Source: Symsagittifera roscoffensis (taxonomy: Eukaryota > Xenacoelomorpha > Acoela > Convolutidae). Taken from it: DNA of 64,000 nt. Made by a program: the position numbers and the translations under genes. Location: the NCBI RefSeq assembly GCF_963678635.1, contig NC_087067.1, positions 33,392,401 through 33,456,400 of the forward strand, in the 5' to 3' direction. The notes beneath the pieces were generated by a model. It was not told the DNA's origin, did no database searches, and saw only the letters and a list, made by a program, of their open reading frames with translations. How positions within the stretch are numbered: the stretch's first letter is position 1; the number at the start of each line of letters is the position of its first letter. This document shows positions 8,963-20,864 of the stretch, piece after piece.

Positions 8963-9081
8963 GCCTACGACCATACCATGTTGAATGCACCGGTTCTCGT
9001 CCGATCACCGAAGTTAAGCAACATTGGGCCTGGTTAGTACTTGGATGGGAGACCGCCTGGGAACACCAGGTGTTGTAGGCT
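8963..9081 (+). rRNA. 5S rRNA: 5S rRNA gene, copy 8
   Basis: Consensus sequence. TATAAA at 8936-8941. Block 1 of the spacer reads TTCGCTGAT instead of TTCGGTGAT, shared only with unit 9. Confidence 0.98.
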
Positions 9082-10243
9082 TTTATTTAAAGCAAAAGTA
9101 ATTCTTTTACTTTTATGCGCTAAGAGTTATTGCTGTTTAAAGTTCGCTGATGTCAAAAAGTTAAGCCTAATCGAGCGTGGTGCAAAAATTTTCAATGGGT
9201 CAAATTTTGGCCAAAACAAAAGAAAACCGAAAAGTTTCTTTTGCAGTATCAATTTTGTGTACAATCAGCTGCTGATAGGTCGAAAATAATGGAGATAACT
9301 TTTGGGGTCTTTGAGTTATAGCCTTTTGAATTTCGGTGATGTCAAAAAAATAAGCCCAATCGAGCCTGGTGAATTGCGCGAACGGCCATAACTTGCCCAA
9401 AAATTTTAAAATATCCAAATTTTATTATTTGGATCACAAGATCATAGTCAAATCTTGGGGGACTGAGAAAATGAACCAATTTCGTCGGTCCAACACAAAG
9501 TTATAAGTTTTTGAAATCTCGGTGATACCAAAAAGTTAAGCCTAATCGAGCGTGGTGCAAAAAATGAAACTTTCAAAATTTTTTTGTTTTTTTTTTCGTT
9601 CAAAGTTCATTTTTTTCATCTTGTTTCATAAATTTGAGCTCAGGAAAATTCCAACGAGCCCAAAACGACGTTTGTAGCTCAAGTGTACGTGGAGTAATCA
9701 TCAGTTGAAAATTTGGGGGGACCCGAATTTCGGCCATTTTGGACGAAAATCGGCCTAAAAGCTAACTTTTCAGTTAGTGCAATTTTTTTTCTTGCATTTT
9801 TTAAGAGAATTGGGCTGCCCTCCGCTGTCGCAGAGTGCATTCAAAGAAAACTTATCAAATAGATTTGAATACTTACCTATTTAATAAGTTTATCACAACA
9901 ATTAGGCTAAAGCAACTGACAGTATCCTGGCTGGTATTCAATCATATGCCACTTACAGTGGCTGTGCGGCTATCATGCCATAGATGGTCATTCAAGGCAC
10001 CTTGTACACGCTCCATAGGTTTTGACCAGCTGATTTGGCCATAAAACACATTGGGCCAAAAAAATTCCAAACAATGTCAATTTTCAGTATTTTGTTTGAA
10101 ATGCATAAATTATAACGTGAGCGTGCAAAATTTTACATGGTATAAGAGCATATTTTTACTCTCGCGCGAGGGCGACTGTTTTAAAAGTAATGTACATAGA
10201 CATAAGCTAGTAAGGATATAAATGAAAGCGGAGTAACTCAAAT

Positions 10244-10362
10244 GCCTACGACCATACCATGTTGAATGCACCGGTTCTCGTCCGATCACCGAAGTTAAGC
10301 AACATTGGGCCTGGTTAGTACTTGGATGGGAGACCGCCTGGGAACACCAGGTGTTGTAGGCT
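10244..10362 (+). rRNA. 5S rRNA: 5S rRNA gene, copy 9
   Basis: Consensus sequence. TATAAA at 10217-10222. Its spacer is 96 bases longer than usual because of the inverted duplication at 11151-11235. Confidence 0.98.
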
Positions 10363-11150
10363 TTTATTTAAAGCAAAAGTAATTCTTTTACTTTTATGCG
10401 CTAAGAGTTATTGCTGTTTAAAGTTCGCTGATGTCAAAAAGTTAAGCCTAATCGAGCGTGGTTTAAAAATTTTCAATGGGTCAAATTTTGGCCAAAACAA
10501 AAGAAAACCGAAAAGTTTCTTTTGCAGTATCAATTTTGTGTACAATCTGCTGCTGATAGGTCAAAAATAATGGAGATAACTTTTGGGGTCTTTGAGTTAT
10601 AGCCTTTTGAATTTCGGTGATGTCAAAAAAATAAGCCCAATCGAGCCTGGTGAATTGCGCGAACGGCCATAACTTGCCCAAAAATTTTAAAATATCCAAA
10701 TTTTATTATTTGGATCACAAGATCAAAGTCAAATCTTGGGGGACTGAGAAAATGAACCAATTTCGTCGGTCCAACACAAAGTTATAAGCTTTTGAAATCT
10801 CGGTGATACCAAAGAGTTAAGCCTAATCGAGCGTGGTGCAAAAAATGAAATTTTCAAAATTTTTGTTTTTTTTTTCGTTCAAAGTTCATTTTTTTCATCT
10901 TGTTTCATAAAAAATTTGAGCTCAGGACAATTCCAACGAGCCCAAAACGACGTTTGTAGCTCAAGTGTACGTGGAGTAATCATCAGTTGAAAATTTGGGG
11001 GGACCCGAATTTCGGCCATTTTGGACAAAAATCGGCCTAAAAGCTAACTTTCAAGTTAGAGCAATTTTTTTTCTTGCATTTTTCAAGAGAATTGGGCTGC
11101 TCTCCGCTGTCGCAGAGTGCATTCAAAGAAAACTTATCAAATGAATACTT

Positions 11151-11235
11151 ATGAATACTTACCTATTTAATAAGTTTATCACAACAATTAGGCTAAAATT
11201 GTTGTGATAAACTTATTAAATAGGTAAGTATTCAT
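11151..11235. repeat. Perfect 39-nt inverted duplication in unit 9
   Basis: Arm 11151-11189 and arm 11197-11235 are perfect reverse complements over 39 nt around the 7-nt loop AGGCTAA. A third, direct copy follows from about 11241. The duplicated piece is the GTAAGT-containing side of the candidate spliced-leader stem-loop, so this unit has the donor-like motif twice on - and once on +. A short direct duplication (ATGAATACTT region) sits at the left edge. This is the pattern of replication template switching at a hairpin. Confidence 0.95.
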
Positions 11236-11619
11236 GGATTTGAATACTTACCTATTTAATAAGTTTATCACAACAATTAGGCTAAAAGCAACTGACAGTA
11301 TCCTGGCTGGTATTCAATCATATGCCACTTACAGTGGATGTGCGGCTATCATGCCATAGATGGTCATTCAAGGCACCTTGTACACACTCCATAGGTTTTG
11401 TTCAGCTGCTTTGGCCATAAAACACATTGGGCCAAAAAAATTCCAAACAATGTCAATTTTCAGTATTTTGTTTGAAATGCATAAATTATAACGTGAGCGT
11501 GCAAAATTTTACATGGTATAAGAGCATATTTTTACTCTCGCGCGAGGGCGAGTGTTTTAAAAGTAATGTACATAGACATTAGCTAGTAAGGATATAAATG
11601 AAAGCGGAGTAACTCAAAT

Positions 11620-11738
11620 GCCTACGACCATACCATGTTGAATGCACCGGTTCTCGGCCGATCACCGAAGTTAAGCAACATTGGGCCTGGTTAGTACTTG
11701 GATGGGAGACCGCCTGGGAACACCAGGTGTTGTAGGCT
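11620..11738 (+). rRNA. 5S rRNA: 5S rRNA gene, copy 10
   Basis: One substitution, T38G, in the loop of helix III. TATAAA at 11593-11598, 118 bases or more beyond the conserved CpG palindrome's usual right side as in other units. Spacer regular. Confidence 0.97.
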
Positions 11739-12899
11739 TTTATTTAAAGCAAAAGTAATTCTTTTACTTTTATGCGCTAAGAGTTATTGCTGTTTAAAGT
11801 TCGGTGATGTCAAAAAGTTAAGCCTAATCGAGCGTGGTGCAAAAATTTTCAATGGGTCAAATTTTGGCCAAAACAAAAGAAAACCGAAAAATTTCTTTTG
11901 CAGTATCAATTTTGTGTACAATCAGCTGCTGATAGGTCAAAAATAATGGAGATAACTTTTGGGGTCTTTGAGTTATAGCCTTTTGAATTTCGGTGATGTC
12001 AAAAAAATAAGCCCAATCGAGCCTGGTGAATTGCGCGAACGGCCATAACTTGCCCAAAAATTTTAAAATATCCAAATTTTATTATTTGGATCACAAGATC
12101 ATAGTCAATTCTTGGGGGACTGAGAAAATGAACCAATTTCGTCGGTCCAACACAAAGTTATAAGCTTTTGAAATCTCGGTGATACCAAAAAGTTAAGCCT
12201 AATCGAGCGTGGTGCAAAAAATGAAATTTTCAAAATTTTTGTTTTTTTTTTCTTTCAAAGTTCATTTTTTTCATCTTGTTTCATAAATTTGAGCTCAGGA
12301 CAATTCCAACGAGCCCAAAACGACGTTTGTAGCTCAAATGTACGGGGAGTAATCATCAGTTGAAAATTTGGGGGGACCCGAATTTCGGCCATTTTGGACG
12401 AAAATCGGCCTAAAAGCTAACTTTTAAGTTAGAGCAACTTTTTTTCTTGCATTTTTCAAGAGAATTGGGCTGCTCTCCGCTGTCGCAGAGTGCATTCAAA
12501 GAAAACTTATCAAATAGATTTGAATACTTACCTATTTAATAAGTTTATCACAACAATTAGGCTAAAAGCAACTGACAGTATCCTGGCTGGTATTCAATCA
12601 TATGCCACTTACAGTGGATGTGCGGCTATCATGCCATAGATGGTCATTCAAGGCACCTTGTACACGCTCCATAGGTTTTGTTCAGCTGATTTGGCCATAA
12701 AACACATTGGGCCAAAAAAAATTTAAACAATGTCAATTTTCAGTATTTTGTTTGAAATGCATAAATTATAACGTGAGCGTGCAAAATTTTACATGGTATA
12801 AGAGCATATTTTTACTCTCGCGCGAGGGCGAGTGTTTTAAAAGTAATGTACATAGACATAAGCTAGTAAGGATATAAATGAAAGCGGAGTAACTCAAAT

Positions 12900-13018
12900 G
12901 CCTACGACCATACCATGTTGAATGCACCGGTTCTCGTCCGATCACCGAAGTTAAGCAACATTGGGCCTGGTTAGTACTTGGATGGGAGACCGCCTGGGAA
13001 CACCAGGTGTTGTAGGCT
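12900..13018 (+). rRNA. 5S rRNA: 5S rRNA gene, copy 11
   Basis: Consensus sequence. TATAAA at 12873-12878. The CTAAC inverted repeat of its spacer is broken (AGTTTAG near 13708). Confidence 0.98.
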
Positions 13019-14180
13019 TTTATTTAAAGCAAAAGTAATTCTTTTACTTTTATGCGCTAAGAGTTATTGCTGTTTAAAGTTCGGTGATGTCAAAAAGTTA
13101 AGCCTAATCGAGCGTGGTGCAAAAATTTTCAATGGGTCAAATTTTGGCCAAAACAAAAGAAAACCGAAAAATTTCTTTTGCAGTATCAATTTTGTGTACA
13201 ATCAGCTGCTAATAGGTCAAAAATAATGGAGATAACTTTTGGGGTCTTTGAGTTATAGCCTTTCGAATTTCGGTTATGTCAAAAAAATAAGCCCAATCGA
13301 GCCTGGTGAATTGCGCGAACGGCCATAACTTGCCCAAAAATTTTAAAATATCCAAATTTTATTATTTGGATCACAAGATCATAGTCAAATCTTGGGGGAC
13401 TGAGAAAATGAACCAATTTCGTCGGTCCAACACAAAGTTATAAGCTTTTGAAATCTCGGTGATACCAAAAAGTTAAGCCTAATCGAGCGTGGTGCAAAAA
13501 ATGAAATTTTCAAAATTTTTGTTTTTTTTTTTCGTTCAAAGTTCATTTTTTTCATCTTGTTTCATAAATTTGAGCTCAGGACAGTTCCAACGAGCCCAAA
13601 AACGACGTTTGTAGCTCAAGTGTACGTGGAGTAATCATCAGTTGAAAATTTGGGGGGACCCGAATTTCGGCCATTTTGGACGAAAATCGGCCTAAAAGCT
13701 AACTTTTAGTTTAGTGCAATTTTTTTTCTTGCATTTTTCAAGAGAATTGGGCTGCCCTCCGCTGTCGCAGAGTGCATTCAAAGAAGACTTATCAAATAGA
13801 TTTGAATACTTACCTATTTAATAAGTTTATCACAACAATTAGGCTAAAAGCAACTGACAGTATCCTGGCTGGTATTCAATCATATGCCACTTACAGTGGA
13901 TGTGCGGCTATCAAGCCATAGATGGTCATTCAAGGCACCTTGTACACGCTCCATAGGTTTTGACCAGCTGATTTGGCCATAAAACACATTGGGCCAAAAA
14001 AATTCCAAACAATGTCAATTTTCAGTATTTTGTTTGAAATGCATAAATTATAACGTGAGCGTGCAAAATTTTACATGGTATAAGAGCATATTTTACTCTC
14101 GCGCGAGGGCGACTGTTTTAAAAGTAATGTACATAGACATACGCTAGTAAGGATATAAATGAAAGCGGAGTAACTCAAAT

Positions 14181-14299
14181 GCCTACGACCATACCATGTT
14201 GAATGCACCGGTTCTCGTCCGATCACCGAAGTTACGCAACATTGGGCCTGGTTAGTACTTGGATGGGAGACCGCCTGGGAACACCAGGTGTTGTACGCT
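14181..14299 (+). rRNA. 5S rRNA: 5S rRNA gene, copy 12
   Basis: A55C falls inside box A, and G116C opens the C3-G116 pair of helix I. Copy 13 has the same two changes, so the pair is a recent duplicate, yet its spacer carries a private ~104-bp deletion at 15132. TATAAA at 14154-14159. Reduced TFIIIA binding is possible but untested. Confidence 0.95.
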
Positions 14300-15129
14300 T
14301 TTATTTAAAGCAAAAGTAATTCTTTTACTTTTATGCGCTAAGAGTTATTGCTGTTTAAAGTTCGGTGATGTCAAAAAGTTAAGCCTAATCGAGCGTGGTG
14401 CAAAAATTTTCAATGGGTCAAATTTTGGCCAAAACAAAAGAAAACCGAAAAATTTCTTTTGCAGTATCAATTTTGTGTACAATCAGCTGCTGATAGGTCA
14501 AAAATAATGGAGATAACTTTTGGGGTCTTTGAGTTATAGCCTTTTGAATTTCGGTGATGTCAAAAAAATAAGCCCAATCGAGCCTGGTGAATTGCGCGAA
14601 CGGCCATAACTTGCCCAAAAATTTTAAAATATCCAAATTTTATTATTTGGATCACAAGATCATAGTCAAATCTTGGGGGACTGAGAAAAAGAACCAATTT
14701 CGTCGGTCCAACACAAAGTTATAAGCTTTTGAAATCTCGGTGATACCAAAAAGTTAAGCCTAATCGAGCGTGGTGCAAAAAATGAAATTTTCAAAATTTT
14801 TGTTTTTTTTTTCGTTCAAAGTTCATTTTTTTCATCTTGTTTCATAAAAAATTTGAGCTCAGGACAATTCCAACGAGCCCAAAACGCTTTTTTTAGCTCA
14901 AGTGTACGTGGAGTAATCATCAGTTGAAAATTTGGGGGGACCCGAATTTCGGCCATTTTGGACGAAAATCGGCCTAAAAGCTAACTTGTTAGTGCAATTT
15001 TTTTTCTTGCATTTTTCAAGAGAATTTGGCTGCCCTCCGCTGTCGCATAGTGCATTCAAAGAAAACTTAACAAATAGATTTGAATACTTACCTATTTAAT
15101 AAGTTTATCACAACAATTACGCTAAAAGC

Positions 15130-15135
15130 AACTTT
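15130..15135. other. Deletion junction in unit 12 spacer (~104 bp lost)
   Basis: GCAAC joins directly to TTTTGACC, with one T of possible microhomology. The lost piece normally runs from TGACAGTATCC to CTCCATAGG. It lies just upstream, on the - strand, of the candidate spliced-leader exon, whose donor-like ACTTAC is at 15086-15091. It removes the CACT/AGTG motif. The next unit keeps the segment. Confidence 0.9.
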
Positions 15136-15356
15136 TGACCAGCTGATTTGGCCATAAAACACATTGGGCCAAAAAAATTCCAAACAATGTCAATTTTCAG
15201 TATTTTGTTTGAAATGCATAAATTATAACGTGAGCGTGCAAAATTTTACATGGTATAAGAGCATATTTTTACTCTCGCGCGAGGGCGACTGTTTTAAAAG
15301 TAATGTACATAGACATAAGCTAGTAAGGATATAAATGAAAGCGGAGTAACTCAAAT

Positions 15357-15475
15357 GCCTACGACCATACCATGTTGAATGCACCGGTTCTCGTCCGATC
15401 ACCGAAGTTACGCAACATTGGGCCTGGTTAGTACTTGGATGGGAGACCGCCTGGGAACACCAGGTGTTGTACGCT
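15357..15475 (+). rRNA. 5S rRNA: 5S rRNA gene, copy 13
   Basis: Same A55C and G116C as copy 12. TATAAA at 15330-15335. Its spacer shares the short CTAACTTGTTAG form with unit 12 but lacks the AATTG before GGCTGCC (near 16198). Confidence 0.95.
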
Positions 15476-16630
15476 TTTATTTAAAGCAAAAGTAATTCTT
15501 TTACTTTTATGCGCTAAGAGTTATTGCTGTTTAAAGTTCGGTGATGTCAAAAAGTTAAGCCTAATCGAGCGTGGTGCAAAAATTTTCAATGGGTCAAATT
15601 TTGGCCAAAACAAAAGAAAACCGAAAAATTTCTTTTGCAGTATCAATTTTGTGTACAATCAGCTGCTGATAGGTCAAAAATAATGGAGATAACTTTTGGG
15701 GTCTTTGAGTTATAGCCTTTTGAATTTCGGTGATGTCAAAAAAATAAGCCCAATCGAGCCTGGTGAAATGCGCGAACGGCCATAACTTGCCCAAAAATTT
15801 TAAAATATCCAAATTTTATTATTTGGATCACAAGATCATAGTCAAATCTTGGGGGACTGAGAAAATGAACCAATTTCGTCGGTCCAACACAAAGTTATAA
15901 GCTTTTGAAATCTCGGTGATACCAAAAAGTTAAGCCTAATCGAGCGTGGTGCAAAAAATGAAATTTTCAAAATTTTTGTTTTTTTTTTCGTTCAAAGTTC
16001 ATTTTTTTCATCTTGTTTCATAAAAAATTTGAGCTCAGGACAATTCCAACGAGCCCAAAACGACGTTTGTAGCTCAAGTGTACGTGGAGTAATCATCAGT
16101 TGAAAATTTGGGGGGACCCGAATTTCGGCCATTTTGGACGAAAATCGGCCTAAAAGCTAACTTGTTAGTGCAATTTTTTTTCTTGCATTTTTCAAGAGGG
16201 CTGCCCTCCGCTGTCGCATAGTGCATTCAAAGAAAACTTAACAAATAGATTTGAATACTTACCTATTTAATAAGTTTATCACAACAATTACGCTAAAAGC
16301 AACTGACAGTATCCTGGCTGGTATTCAATCATATGCCACTTACAGTGTATGTGCGGCTATCATGCCATAGATAGTCATTCAAGGCACCTTGTACACGCTC
16401 CATAGGTTTTGACCAGCTGATTTGGCCATAAAACATATTGGGCCAAAAAAATTCCAAACAATGTCAATTTTCAGTATTTTGCTTAAAATGCATAAATTAT
16501 AACGTGAGCGTGCAAAATTTTACATGGTATAAGAGCATATTTTTACTCTCGCGCGAGGGCGACTGTTTTAAAAGTAATGTACATAGACATAAGCTATCAA
16601 GGATATAAATGAAAGCGGAGTAACTCAAAT

Positions 16631-16749
16631 GCCTACGACCATACCATGTTGAATGCACCGGTTCTCGTCCGATCACCGAAGTTAAGCAACATTGGGCCTG
16701 GTTAGTACTTGGATGGGAGACCGCCTGGGAACACCAGGTGTTGTAGGCT
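16631..16749 (+). rRNA. 5S rRNA: 5S rRNA gene, copy 14
   Basis: Consensus sequence. TATAAA at 16604-16609; the 5' flank has GCTATCAAGG for GCTAGTAAGG, also seen before copy 15. Confidence 0.98.
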
Positions 16750-17903
16750 TTTATTTAAAGCAAAAGTAATTCTTTTACTTTTATGCGCTAAGAGTTATTG
16801 CTGTTTAAAGTTCGGTGATGTCAAAAAGTTAAGCCTAATCGAGCGTGGTGCAAAAATATTCAATGGGTCAAGTTTTGGCCAAAACAAAAGAAAACCGAAA
16901 AATTTCTTTTGCAGTATCAATTTTGTGTACAATCAGCTGCTGATAGGTCAAAAATAATGGAGATAACTTTTGGGGTCTTTGATTTATAGCCTTTTGAATT
17001 TCGGTGATGTCAAAAAAATAAGCCCAATCGAGCCTGGTGAATTGCGCGAACGGCCATAACTTGCCCAAAAATTTTAAAATATCCAAATTTTATTATTTGG
17101 ATCACAAGATCATAGTCAAATCTTGGGGGACTGAGAAAATGAACCAATTTCGTCTGTCCAACACAAAGTTATAAGCTTTTGAAATCTCGGTGATACCAAA
17201 AAGTTAAGCCTAATCGAGCGTGGTGCAAAAAATGAAATTTTCAAAATTTTTTTTTTCGTTCAAAGTTCTTTTTTTCATCTCGTTTCATAAATTTGAGCTC
17301 AGGACAATTCCAACGAGCCCAAAACGACGTTTGTAGCTCAAGTGTACGTGGAGTAATCATCAGTTGAAAATTTGGGGGGACCCGAATTTCGGCCATTTTG
17401 GACGAAAATCGGCCTAAAAGCTAACTTTTATGTTAGTACAATTTTTTTTCTTGCATTTTTCAAGAGAATTGGGCTGCCCTCCGCTGTCGCAGAGTGCATT
17501 CAAAGAAAACTTATCAAATAGATTTGAATACTTACCTATTTAATAAGTTTATCACAACAATTAGGCTAAAAGCAACTGACAGTATCCTGGCTGGTATTCA
17601 ATCATATGCCACTTACAGTGGATGTGCGGCTATCATGCCATAGATGGTCAATCAAGGCACCTTGTACACGCTCCATAGGTTTTGACCAGCTGATTTGGCC
17701 ATAAAACACATTGGGCCAAAAAAATTCCAAACAATGTCAATTTTCAGTCTTTTGTTTGAAATGCATAAATTATAACGTGAGCGTGCAAAATTTTACATGG
17801 TATAAGAGCATATTTTTACTCTCGCGCGAGAGCGACTGTTTTAAAAGTAATGTACATAGACATAAGCTATCAAGGATATAAATGAAAGCGGAGTAACTCA
17901 AAT

Positions 17904-18022
17904 GCCTACGACCATACCATGTTGAATGCACCGGTTCTCGTCCGATCACCGAAGTTAAGCAACATTGGGCCTGGTTAGTACTTGGATGGGAGACCGCGTG
18001 GGAACACCAGGTGTAGTAGGCT
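17904..18022 (+). rRNA. 5S rRNA: 5S rRNA gene, copy 15
   Basis: C95G in helix IV and T112A, which replaces the G7-U112 wobble of helix I with G-A. T112A recurs in copy 17. TATAAA at 17877-17882. Confidence 0.96.
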
Positions 18023-19182
18023 TTTATTTAAAGCAAAAGTAATTCTTTTACTTTTATGCGCTAAAAGTTATTGCTGTTTAAAGTTCGGTGATGTCAAAAA
18101 GTTAAGCCTAATCGAGCGTGGTGCAAAAATTTTCAATGGGTCAAATTTTGGCCAAAACAAAAGAAAACCGAAAAATTTCTTTTGCAGTATCAATTTTGTG
18201 TACAATCAGCTGCTGATAGGCCAAAAATAATGGAGATAACTTTTGGGGTCTTTGAGTTATAGCCTTTTGAATTTCGGTGATGTCAAAAAAATAAGCCCAA
18301 TCGAGCCTGGTGAATTGCGCGAACGGACATAAATTGCCCAAAAATTTTAAAATATCCAAATTTTATTATTTGGATCACAAGATCATAGTCAAATCTTGGG
18401 GGACTGAGAAAATGAACCAATTTCGTCGGTCCAACACAAAGTTATAAGCTTTTGAAATCTCGGTGATACCAAAAAGTTAAGCCTAATCGAGCGTGGTGCA
18501 AAAAATGAAATTTTCAAAATTTTTGTTTTTTTTTCGATGAAAGTTCATTTTTTTCATCTTGTTTCATAAATTTGAGCTCAGGACAATTCCAACGAGCACA
18601 AAACGACGTTTGTAGCTCAAGTGTACGTGGAGTAATCATCAGTTGAAAATTTGGGGGGACCCGAATTTCGGCCATTTTGGACGAAAATCGGCCTAATAGC
18701 TAACTTTTACGTTAGTGCAATTTTTTTTCTTGCATTTTTCAAGAGAATTGGGCTGCCCTCCGCTGTCGCAGAGTGCATTCACAGAAAACTTATCAAATAG
18801 ATTTGAATACTTACCTATTTAATAAGTTTATCACAACAATTAGGCTAAAAGCAACTGACAGTATCCTGGCTGGTATTCAATCATATGCCACTTACAGTGG
18901 ATGTGCGGCTATCATGCCATAGATGGTCATTCAAGGCACCTTGTACACGCTCCATAGGTTTTGACCAGCTGATTTGGCCATAAAACACATTGGGCCAAAA
19001 AAATTCCAAACAATGTCGATTTTCAGTATTTTGTTTGAAATGCATAAATTATAACGTGAGCGTGCAAAATTTTACATGGTATAAGAGCATATTTTTACTC
19101 TCGCGCGAGGGCGAGTGTTTTAAAAGTAATGTACATAGACATAAGCTAGTAAGGATATAAATGAAAGCGGAGTAACCCAAAT

Positions 19183-19301
19183 GCCTACGACCATACCATG
19201 TTGAATGCACCGGTTCTCGTCCGATCACCGAAGTTAAGCAACATTGGGCCTGGTTAGTACTTGGATGGGAGACCGTCTGGGAACACCAGGTGTTGTAGGC
19301 T
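19183..19301 (+). rRNA. 5S rRNA: 5S rRNA gene, copy 16
   Basis: One substitution, C94T, which could form a G-U wobble in helix IV. TATAAA at 19156-19161; the 5' flank reads TAACCCAAAT. The spacer is 1444 nt because of a block duplication and a 3' deletion. Confidence 0.97.
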
Positions 19302-19364
19302 TTTATTTAAAGCAAAAGTAATTCTTTTACTTTTATGCGCTAAGAGTTATTGCTGTTTAAAGTT

Positions 19365-20111
19365 CGGTGATGTCAAAAAGTTAAGCCTAATCGAGCTGGT
19401 GCAAAAATTTTCAATGGGTCAAATTTTGGCCAAAACAAAAGAAAACCGAAAAGTTTCTTTTGCAGTATCAATTTTGTGTACAATCAGCTGCTGATAGGTC
19501 AAAAATAATGGAGATAACTTTTGGGGTCTTTGAGTTATAGCCTTTTGAATTTCGGTGATGTCAAAAAAATAAGCCCAATCGAGCCTGGTGAATTGCGCGA
19601 ACGGACATAAATTGCCCAAAAATTTTAAAATATCCAAATTTTATTATTTAGATCACAAGATCATAGTCAAATCTTGGGGGACTGAGAAAATGAACCAATT
19701 TCGTCGGTCCAACACAAAGTTATAAGCTTTTGAAATCTCGGTGATGTCAAAAAGTTAAGCCTAATCGAGCTGGTGCAAAAATTTTCAATGGGTCAAATTT
19801 TGGCCAAAACAAAAGAAAACCGAAAAGTTTCTTTTGCAGTATCAATTTTGTGTACAATCAGCTGCTGATAGGTCAAAAATAATGGAGATAACTTTTGGGG
19901 TCTTTGAGTTATAGCCTTTTGAATTTCGGTGATGTCAAAAAAATAAGCCCAATCGAGCCTGGTGAATTGCGCGAACGGCCATAACTTGCCCAAAAATTTT
20001 TAAATATCCAAATTTTATTTTTGGATCACAAGATCATAGTCAAATCTTGGGGGACTGAGAAAATGAACCAATTTCGTCTGTCCAACACAAAGTTATAAGC
20101 TTTTGAAATCT
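19365..20111 (+). repeat. Duplication of spacer blocks 1-2 in unit 16
   Basis: Two tandem copies of about 374 bases: 19365-19738 and 19739-20111. The join lies where block 3 (TCTCGGTGAT) switches to block 1 sequence (GTCAAAAAG), inside the shared CGGTGAT. This is what an unequal crossover between block 3 and block 1 would leave. Both copies share the unusual CGAGCTGGTG (one G and one base fewer). Confidence 0.92.
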
Positions 20112-20743
20112 CGGTGATACCAAAAAGTTAAGCCTAATCGAGCGTGGTGCAAAAAATGAAATTTTCAAAATTTTTGTTTTTTTTTCGTTCAAAGTTCATT
20201 TTTTTCATCTCGTTTCATAAATTTGAGCTCAGGACAATTCCAACGAGCCCAAAACGACGTTTGTAGCTCAAGTGTACGTGGAGTAATCATCAGTTGAAAA
20301 TTTGGGGGGACCCGAATTTCGCCCATTTTGGACGAAAATCGGCCTAAAAGCTAACTTTTAATTTAGTGTAGTTTTTTTTCTTGCACTTTTCAAGAGAATT
20401 GGGCTGCCCTCCGCTGTCGCAGAGTGCATTCAAAGAAAACTTATCAAATAGATTTGAATACTTACCTATTTAATAAGTTTATCACAACAATTACGCTAAA
20501 AGCAACTGACAGTATCCTGGCTGGTATTCAATCATATGCCACTTACAGTGGATGTGCGGCTATCATGCCATAGATGGTCATTCAAGGCACCTTGTACACG
20601 CTCCATAGGTTTTGACCAGCTGATTTGGCCATAAAACACATTGGGCCAAAAAATTTCCAAACAATGTCAATTTTCAGTATTTTGTTTGAAATGCATAAAT
20701 TATAACGTGAGCGTGCAAAATTTTACATGGTATAAGAGCATAT

Positions 20744-20747
20744 TTGC
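20744..20747. other. Deletion junction: 88-bp 5' flank of 5S copy 17 lost
   Basis: GAGCATATTT joins straight to GCCTACGACC. About 88 bases, from TTACTCTCG through CTCAAAT, are missing. These contain the CpG palindrome and the TATA box. The breakpoint is at +1 or within one base of it. Confidence 0.95.
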
Positions 20748-20864
20748 CTACGACCATACCATGTTCAATGCACCGGTTCTCGTCCGATCACCGAAGTTAA
20801 GCAACATTGGGCCTGGTTAGTACTTGGATGGGAGACCGCCTGGGAACACCAGGTGTAGTAGGCT
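20746..20864 (+). rRNA. 5S rRNA: 5S rRNA gene, copy 17, without its 5' flank
   Basis: The gene body is full length but has G21C, which breaks the G21-C57 pair of helix II, and T112A in helix I. The normal flank is deleted up to +1. The nearest TATA-like string is TATAAG at 20731, only 15 bases upstream. The internal promoter remains, so basal transcription is possible if upstream elements are dispensable, but this copy is the best candidate for a silent gene. Confidence 0.92.

Noticed and set aside
11140-11240. Terminal inverted repeats of a small transposon in unit 9
   Set aside because: The arms are copies of the local spacer itself, with no target-site duplication or internal foreign sequence. 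Template switching explains it.
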